Assembly: GCA_964195945.1 (NCBI GenBank)
Contig: CAXMRC010000043.1
Span: 34,822-98,821 of the forward strand
Direction: 5' to 3'
Length of the DNA: 64,000 nucleotides
Origin: JAAETI01 sp964195945
GTDB taxonomy: Bacteria; Actinomycetota; Acidimicrobiia; Spongiisociales; UBA5794
In this document: piece after piece, positions 57,861 through 64,000 of the stretch
Layout: each line of letters opens with the position of its first letter
Position numbering within the stretch: the first letter of the stretch is position 1
Notes under the pieces: generated by a model
What the model saw: only the letters and a program-made list of their open reading frames with translations
The model's database searches: none
Told to the model about the DNA's origin: nothing
Translations under genes and position numbers: made by a program

Positions 57861-59057
57861 ATGATGACTCCAGAGCAGCAGCTCGCATACTTGACCGACG
57901 GCGTTGATACGGTTCTCCCCGAGGGGGAACTTCTCGAGAAACTGCGTCTCGACAGACCCCTTCGGGTCAAGCTTGGCGTTGACCCCACCGCTCCCGATGT
58001 CACGCTTGGTTGGGCCGTTGTCTTTCGGCAGTTACGTAAGTTCCAGGAACTCGGGCACACTGCTGTGCTCATCATTGGTGACTTCACCGCACAAGTGGGC
58101 GACCCATCCGGAGTGTCGACAACCCGGCGCCGTCTCAACCTCGATGAGGTCGGCGACAACGTCAGCGGCGTATTGGAGACGATCAAGGGGCTCCTCATGC
58201 CCGAGCGTCTCGAGTTGCGCCCGAACTCGGAGTGGCTCGGCGCAATGGACATGCATGATGTGCTCGATCTGACCTCGAAGTTCACCGTGTCTCGAATCAT
58301 GGACAGGGATGACTTTTCCAAACGGTGGGCAGCACACGAGCCGATCTCGATGATCGAGTTCATGTACCCCCTGCTGCAGGCAATGGATTCGGTTGCGGTC
58401 ACTGCGGACGTCGAAATCGGCGGGACCGATCAGCTGTTCAATCTCCTGGTCGCCCGTGACTTGCAGGAGCGGTCGGGTCAGGCACCTCAGGTGGTTCTGA
58501 CTGTCCCGCTGTTGGTCGGCACCGACGGTCAGAAGAAGATGTCACAATCGATCGGCAACTACATCTCGGTGCAGGACGACCCTGCCGACATGTTCGGCAA
58601 GACGATGAGCATCCCCGATGAGGCGATGGAACAGTGGTTCTTGCTCGGAGCAGGCAGAAGCGAAGCCGAAACCGCAGGGATCGTGGAGGGGCTGGCGGAT
58701 GGTTCGCTTCATCCGGGTGAGACCAAACGCCGTCTTGCCCGCGAGATCGTGGCTATCTACTGGGGACAAGACTCCGCAGTCGCTGCCGAAGCAGGATTCG
58801 ATCGACTCTTCAAGCAGCACGATGCGCCGGAAGAGATCCCTACCTATGCCTTGCCACCGGACGACGCAGTGTGGATTCCATCTCTGGCTCACGATGCCGG
58901 CCTTGTCTCCTCCAATTCGGAGGGCCGGCGCATGATGAGCCAGGGTGCCGTAAAGGTCGACGGGGAGAAACTCGAGTCGGACACTGTGCCCCGGGCGGAC
59001 CTCATCGGCGCAGTTCTTCAGGTCGGTAAGCGGCGCTTTGTCAGACTGGTCGATTGA
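57861..59057 (+). CDS. tyrS: Tyrosyl-tRNA synthetase with altered HIGH motif
   Basis: Class Ic synthetase with 398 residues. The N-terminal block reads KLGVDPTAPDVTLGWAVVF; the HIGH-type motif, usually HLGH, is TLGW. The following text (FQELGHTAVLIIGDFTAQVGDPSG), the tyrosine pocket (VTADVEIGGTDQLFNLL) and KKMSQSIGN (KMSKS) are typical of the TyrZ-like subgroup. A C-terminal S4 domain (LESDTVPRADLIGAVLQVGKR region) binds tRNA. ATG 57861; TAGTCT at 57845-57850 is a possible -10 ten bases upstream. The identity is secure; loss of both signature histidines is odd. Confidence 0.92.
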   Translation: MMTPEQQLAYLTDGVDTVLPEGELLEKLRLDRPLRVKLGVDPTAPDVTLGWAVVFRQLRKFQELGHTAVLIIGDFTAQVGDPSGVSTTRRRLNLDEVGDNVSGVLETIKGLLMPERLELRPNSEWLGAMDMHDVLDLTSKFTVSRIMDRDDFSKRWAAHEPISMIEFMYPLLQAMDSVAVTADVEIGGTDQLFNLLVARDLQERSGQAPQVVLTVPLLVGTDGQKKMSQSIGNYISVQDDPADMFGKTMSIPDEAMEQWFLLGAGRSEAETAGIVEGLADGSLHPGETKRRLAREIVAIYWGQDSAVAAEAGFDRLFKQHDAPEEIPTYALPPDDAVWIPSLAHDAGLVSSNSEGRRMMSQGAVKVDGEKLESDTVPRADLIGAVLQVGKRRFVRLVD

Positions 59058-59230
59058 TGCAGCGTATGCGCGACGTCCTTGCAGATGTGTTTGTCGGCGC
59101 TGTTGTCATGGTCGTAGCGTTCTGGTTGTTGCGAGGCGTGTTCCGGGTGGTCTATTGGGGAGCGTCGACCGTCCTGATCGTCCTGGCGTTGGGGTTTGTT
59201 TTCCGGGTAGCTTCAAAGCTGCGCGGCTGA
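59057..59230 (+). CDS. Small two-helix membrane protein, unknown function
   Basis: A 57-residue ORF whose ATG uses the last base of the tyrS stop (TGATG). It starts MQRMRDVLADVFVGAVVM. It has two hydrophobic stretches (about residues 11-25 and 36-50) joined by a short basic linker and ends in SKLRG. Stop-start coupling to tyrS suggests it is translated. No family recognised. Confidence 0.6.
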   Translation: MQRMRDVLADVFVGAVVMVVAFWLLRGVFRVVYWGASTVLIVLALGFVFRVASKLRG

Positions 59231-59266
59231 CCACGAAAGCGTGGCCCGCCCCAGGAAGGGACGGGC
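59231..59266. terminator. Hairpins between convergent genes
   Basis: CCACG/CGTGG (59231-59244) and a larger imperfect stem GGCCCG..CCC/GGG..CGGGCC (about 59243-59266) lie between the small membrane ORF and the convergent surface-protein gene. Neither strand has a good T-run, so factor-dependent or non-canonical termination is possible. Confidence 0.45.
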
Positions 59267-59296
59267 CAGCACTGTTTGGGCCTAGCGTTGGATTGG

Positions 59297-61600
59297 CTAT
59301 GCAGCTGCTGCGGTGCTGAGTGCCAGGCGACGCCGGCTGTTCTCGACTCCGAGCAACGCACCACCGATGGCGAGGAACAGCATGCCGATCAGTGCAGCTG
59401 TCTCGATTTCCATGCCGGTTACCGGGAGGATCGCAATGATTCCGAAGTCGGCGTCAAGGAAGCTCTCGTCATCGAGCACCGTCACCGTATAAGTGCCAAC
59501 GGTGGTCAGCGCGTGATTGTCGGGCAAAGTCGATGTCAGAACCTCTACTACGTAGGTTCCGGCATCGAGGCCGGAGAACAAATAGCGACCATCAGAATTG
59601 GTGACCTGGGTCAGCACAACGCTCGTGGCCTGGTTCGTTATCCGCACGGTGACGCCGGCGACAGGGTCTTCGTCGGCGTCCTGGACTTGATCATCGTCGG
59701 TGTCGTACCAGACGTAGTCGCCGATGGTCGATGATGCTTCTACGATCGAGATCGCGGTAACCACCGCGTCATCCCAGTCGTCGCCTTCGCCGTCGCCCGG
59801 GGTCGAATCAGAGTCTTCCTCGTTGGCTGCGGTGACCTCTGCCACATTCGTATAGATCCCGATATCGTCGACTGTGACGGTGAATGCCATCGACACTGTT
59901 TCGTCTACGGCGAGGTTGCCGATGGTCCAGACGCCGGTTGTCGAGTCATAGGCGCCTGCCGCGTTGTCGGTCACATAGGTGAGCCCGGCGGGCAGAGTGT
60001 CGGTGACCTCGACCCCGGTGGCGTCGTCAGGACCCTGGTTGACCACTGTGATGGTGAAGACGGTCTCTTCACCGACCTCGACCTGAGACGGAGCGACGTC
60101 TTTGACGAGCTCTAGGTCGATGATCGCCGGCGGTTCAACGGTTGCGACGACTACTGCGTCGTCCCAGTCGTCGCCTACACCGTCGGCTGGCACCGAGTCG
60201 CTGTCTTCTTCGTTGGCTGCAGTGACCTCAGCAACATTCGTGAACGTTCCCGCCTCATCAACTGTGACGTCGAAGGTGAGTTGAACAGATGCGCCTACGG
60301 CGAGGTTGCCGATGGTCCAGACGCCGGTTGCCGAATCGTAGGTCCCGGAACCGTCATCTGATAGGTATGTGAGTCCCGCGGGAAGCGTGTCGGTGACCTC
60401 GACCCCGGTCGCGTCATCAGGGCCCTGGTTGACGACGGTGATGGTGAACGTTGTCTCTTCGCCAACCTGCACTGCTGACGGTGCAACATCCTTCACCAGT
60501 TCTAGGTCAATTATCGCTGGGGGCACCACGGCGGTGACTACCGCGTCGTCCCAGTCGTCGCCCTCGCCGTCGCCTGGAGTCGAATCAGAGTCTTCCTCGT
60601 TGGCTGCGGTGACCTCAGCTTCGTTGGTGAACGTACCGGCTTCGTCCACGGTGACGATGAACTCCATTGACACGGTTTCGCCAACGGCGAGGTCGCCGAT
60701 GGTCCACACACCGGTTGCCGAGTCATAGGCACCACCGGCATTGTCGGAGATATAGGTGAGTCCGGCCGGGAGGGTGTCTGTAACTTCGACGCCGGTCGCG
60801 TCATCGGGCCCCTGGTTGACCACACTGATAGCGAAGGTCGTTTCATCACCTACATTGACCTCAGCAGGACTGACATCCTTGGTGAGCTCCAGGTCGATGA
60901 TCGGGGAGTCGGCCGAGATGGCAATGCTGTCGACCGCTCCCGATCCGTTCAGATCGATCACCATCGTCGCCACGCCAGCTATGTCAGCGGCGATGGGGGC
61001 TACGACATTGTCGCCGACCTCGGGGAGGGCGATCACCGCCAAAACCGTGCCACCGGTGTCGAAGAACGTAGCGGTCGCCCCGGACTGGCCGAAGTCGATA
61101 TCGCAAACCGAGAAGCTAGCGACCGTAACTGCACCTGGACCCCAGGCGGAGAAATCGAAGGTGAATGTTGAGTTGGCGTTATCGGTGTCATCGGGATCCG
61201 ATGCATCGCCATCTTCGGTGATAATGGCAACATTGCCGGATGCGGGAACATAGAGGTCCCAGTCGCCACCACTGCACAAGCTCGGATCGAAGGACGGGTC
61301 GCCGATTGGTACCGTCTGGCCTCCGCAGGTGGCGTCGAAAACCATAGCGGCGTTCCCGGCAACGTCCGGGTTAAAGCCAACGAGCGAAACGGTGCCAAGG
61401 TCGGCTCCGCTCATGCCCGTTCCTACCGATAGTGTTCCAGGTGTGTCGCCCGGATTAAGTCCAGAATCGAAATTGATGATCGATGATTGCTCGACCGCAT
61501 TAGCTCCGGGGACACCAATAGTCCCAACGAGAGCGGTCATGAGCAGAGTCACCAAAGCGATCGCAACAAAGCGTCGCCCACTACTGGTCGCATACGACAT
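59297..61600 (-). CDS. Sortase-anchored surface protein with three DUF11 repeats and an SdrD B-like domain
   Basis: A very acidic secreted protein of about 767 residues. From ATG 61600: signal peptide (RRFVAIALVTLLMTALVG, ending near ANA), an N-terminal beta-rich domain of about 195 residues with four cysteines, three near-identical DUF11 repeats of 129-130 residues (each starts IIDLEL.KDV and contains NQGPDDATGVEVTDTLPAGL), and a Cna-B/SdrD-like domain (IGDYVWYDTDDDQVQDADED, DGRYLFSGLDAGTYVVEV). The C-terminal sorting signal has LPVTG, a hydrophobic segment and SRRR. GGAAGG lies nine bases before ATG 61600; ATG 61618 is an alternative. No sortase gene is nearby. Likely cell-wall anchored. 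Confidence 0.85.
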   Translation of the reverse strand: MSYATSSGRRFVAIALVTLLMTALVGTIGVPGANAVEQSSIINFDSGLNPGDTPGTLSVGTGMSGADLGTVSLVGFNPDVAGNAAMVFDATCGGQTVPIGDPSFDPSLCSGGDWDLYVPASGNVAIITEDGDASDPDDTDNANSTFTFDFSAWGPGAVTVASFSVCDIDFGQSGATATFFDTGGTVLAVIALPEVGDNVVAPIAADIAGVATMVIDLNGSGAVDSIAISADSPIIDLELTKDVSPAEVNVGDETTFAISVVNQGPDDATGVEVTDTLPAGLTYISDNAGGAYDSATGVWTIGDLAVGETVSMEFIVTVDEAGTFTNEAEVTAANEEDSDSTPGDGEGDDWDDAVVTAVVPPAIIDLELVKDVAPSAVQVGEETTFTITVVNQGPDDATGVEVTDTLPAGLTYLSDDGSGTYDSATGVWTIGNLAVGASVQLTFDVTVDEAGTFTNVAEVTAANEEDSDSVPADGVGDDWDDAVVVATVEPPAIIDLELVKDVAPSQVEVGEETVFTITVVNQGPDDATGVEVTDTLPAGLTYVTDNAAGAYDSTTGVWTIGNLAVDETVSMAFTVTVDDIGIYTNVAEVTAANEEDSDSTPGDGEGDDWDDAVVTAISIVEASSTIGDYVWYDTDDDQVQDADEDPVAGVTVRITNQATSVVLTQVTNSDGRYLFSGLDAGTYVVEVLTSTLPDNHALTTVGTYTVTVLDDESFLDADFGIIAILPVTGMEIETAALIGMLFLAIGGALLGVENSRRRLALSTAAAA
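59744..60895 (-). repeat. Three tandem DUF11 coding repeats, about 387-390 bases each
   Basis: Units at 60,895-60,509, 60,508-60,119 and 60,118-59,744 encode consecutive DUF11 modules. Blocks such as NQGPDDATGVEVTDTLPAGL and AEVTAANEEDSDS are identical in all three, which indicates recent duplication or gene conversion. Confidence 0.85.
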
Positions 61601-61618
61601 GTGCAGCTTGCCTTCCAT

Positions 61619-61909
61619 TCTTCCCTAGTCCTGATATGTCATCTGAGGTAAGCCCTACCGCAGGTGACGACTTCTATGCCCCCCACTCTAAGTGGTATTA
61701 GGACCGCTGTGCGTATCGTTTGTTACTCCGCCCGATTGCACTAGTCACTGGCATTGTACCCTGCTGAGGAGCCAAATATCGCCGAGATGATTCAATCTTG
61801 GGGATAGTTGAGCGTCGCCGAATGGCACATGGATTTGCAATCCATTTCAGGGTGTGCTTCTATACCGCCGGTACCGGTCGTCGACCCCGGAAGGGGATGG
61901 CGGCCGATC
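61619..61909. other. Intergenic region with no supported gene
   Basis: About 290 bases between the surface-protein gene and the rRNA promoter. I see no convincing ORF. A 17-base palindrome (ATGGATT TGC AATCCAT, near 61,829-61,845) superficially resembles a tRNA anticodon arm, but no cloverleaf can be closed around it. The promoter of the surface-protein gene should lie here; no clear match was found. Confidence 0.5.
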
Positions 61910-61938
61910 TTGCCTGGTCAATTAGATCAGGTTATGAT
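61910..61938 (+). promoter_or_regulatory. rRNA operon promoter
   Basis: TTGCCT (61910-61915), a 17-base spacer and TATGAT (61933-61938) lie about 280 bases before the 16S gene. Downstream, TTGACAACTAAACAG (61982-61996) resembles the actinobacterial pre-rRNA leader element related to boxA. A GC-rich hairpin (about 61,946-61,970) lies between. Confidence 0.6.
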
Positions 61939-62071
61939 GAGAGGCCCCCCACGCGTTTAGGCGCGCGGGGAACCGGGCTCCTTGACAACTAAACAGCGTG
62001 TCAAAAGCCAGCATGCGCTTGGCTTGCTTTTTCACTTCGGTGAGAAAGGAAGTACAAGCGATGCAAATAAC

Positions 62072-62212
62072 GTGCCACATCACCAAGGGACCCCCGTCCC
62101 CGATGTGGCACACGTGTCACATCATTATGAGGACCCGGTCCTCGATGTGGCATCCTTTGATGTTTGACTCCAAGGCTCTCAGAGAGAACCAAGGATGTCA
62201 GGCAAGTCAAAC
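62072..62212 (+). other. Structured rRNA leader: two homologous hairpins and a third stem
   Basis: Hairpin A: GTGCCACATC (62072-62081)/GATGTGGCAC (62102-62111) with inner stem GGGAC/GTCCC. Hairpin B: TGTCACATC (62115-62123)/GATGTGGCA (62144-62152) with inner stem GAGGAC/GTCCTC. The outer arms are nearly the same and the inner stems differ by compensating changes. Stem C: GTTTGACT (62162-62169)/AGTCAAAC (62205-62212), ending just before the 16S 5' end. Confidence 0.7.
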
Positions 62213-62215
62213 TTT

Positions 62216-63712
<1,497 letters not shown>

Positions 63713-64000
63713 TCTAGGGAGTAAACTAGCACTCATCAGCAATGATGTGTAGCTAGGTCGACTTGTGATAATTACTTCGGAAGATAAGATGTAAGTAGTT
63801 ATCAGCTGTTTAATCAGCAAACAGAAGGTACTTCTTTCACAAGACGTTCGATTTGCACTATTCAATTGTTAAACACTTCATAAAGAAACAGCGTTAGGGC
63901 TGGTTCTTTGTACGTTATTAGGAGGGGAACACTCACGTTCCGCGAGCCCGTGACAACATCTTAGAAAACAAGTTTTCAAGAGTGGATCACCTTGCAAAAT
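63713..64000 (+). other. AT-rich spacer after 16S, no tRNA genes seen
   Basis: The 288 bases after the 16S end are distinctly AT-rich compared with the first 62 kb and contain no tRNA-Ile or tRNA-Ala. They presumably lead to a 23S gene beyond the window and belong with the Saccharibacteria-like part. No ORF is supported. Confidence 0.6.

Noticed and set aside
59744..60895. CRISPR-like or DNA satellite repeats
   Set aside because: Units are about 390 bases, in frame and encode DUF11 protein domains.
61790..61880. tRNA-like anticodon arm (ATGGATT TGC AATCCAT)
   Set aside because: The palindrome cannot be placed in a cloverleaf: no matching acceptor stem, no D arm of normal form and no T arm with TTCRANY.
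61798..61992. 64-codon ORF upstream of the rRNA genes
   Set aside because: It has a TTG start, runs through the rRNA promoter and has no homology signal.

Overview
The window reads as about 62.5 kb of one actinobacterial chromosome, moderately GC-rich, joined at its right end to about 1.4 kb that appears to come from a different organism. The assignment to Actinomycetota rests on a phosphatidylinositol-mannoside gene set (PIP synthase, PatA-like, PimA), an mIHF gene next to gmk, a helicase-degenerate PriA, TANNNT -10 boxes placed for leaderless mRNAs, and a gene order that closely follows the mycobacterial chromosome. The 5' quarter of the 16S gene looks like class Acidimicrobiia. The rest of the 16S gene and the AT-rich spacer after it look like Saccharibacteria (Patescibacteria). 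The most economical reading is an assembly chimera made in the conserved 16S block near 62,530-62,577.

Layout. 1-270: start of citrate synthase (minus strand, cut by the window edge). 378-3694: PIM lipid genes and a crotonase-fold protein. 3785-8184: pdxST, yebC and ruvCAB with an SOS-type promoter. 8200-9159 (minus): a CHAD-domain protein divergent from queA. 9234-17783: queA-tgt-yajC-secDF-apt-rel-metallohydrolase. 17823-25575: aspS, rarA, hisS, alaS, ruvX. 25565-32726: mltG, aroE, prepilin peptidase, a candidate small RNA, aroC, aroB, pepP, efp, nusB. 32822-37313: a PyrR-controlled pyr operon (pyrR-B-C-D-F). 37365-44212: mihF, gmk, rpoZ, coaBC, priA, def, fmt, rsmB. 44202-45005 (minus): PPK2. 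45128-46716: rpe and a receiver-GGDEF protein. 46835-50392: FMN riboswitch and ribD-E-BA-H. 50409-52603: infC-rpmI-rplT and a SpoU-type methyltransferase. 52612-57847: attenuator-controlled pheST, argF, mpg. 57861-59230: tyrS and a small membrane protein. 59297-61600 (minus): a sortase-anchored DUF11 repeat protein. 61910-63712: rRNA promoter, structured leader and the mosaic 16S gene. 63713-64000: spacer.

How it works together. Almost everything on the plus strand is housekeeping: translation (aminoacyl-tRNA synthetases, initiation and elongation factors, ribosomal proteins, rRNA and tRNA modification), secretion, recombination, and pyrimidine, aromatic, riboflavin, B6 and CoA synthesis. Genes are packed tightly, with about twenty ATGA, GTGA or TTGA stop-start overlaps. 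The few minus-strand genes (CHAD, PPK2, the surface protein, citrate synthase) are the ones that break the mycobacterial order.

The most interesting material is regulatory. There is a textbook-shaped attenuator with a leaderless leader peptide before pheST, a PyrR-binding loop that controls a 30-codon leader ORF coupled to pyrR, an FMN riboswitch whose closing stem contains the ribD Shine-Dalgarno sequence, an intrinsic terminator in the infC leader, an SOS box lying over the ruvC start codon, a candidate small RNA before aroC, and tandem covarying hairpins in the rRNA leader. I found no tRNA genes, CRISPR arrays, insertion sequences or prophage genes.
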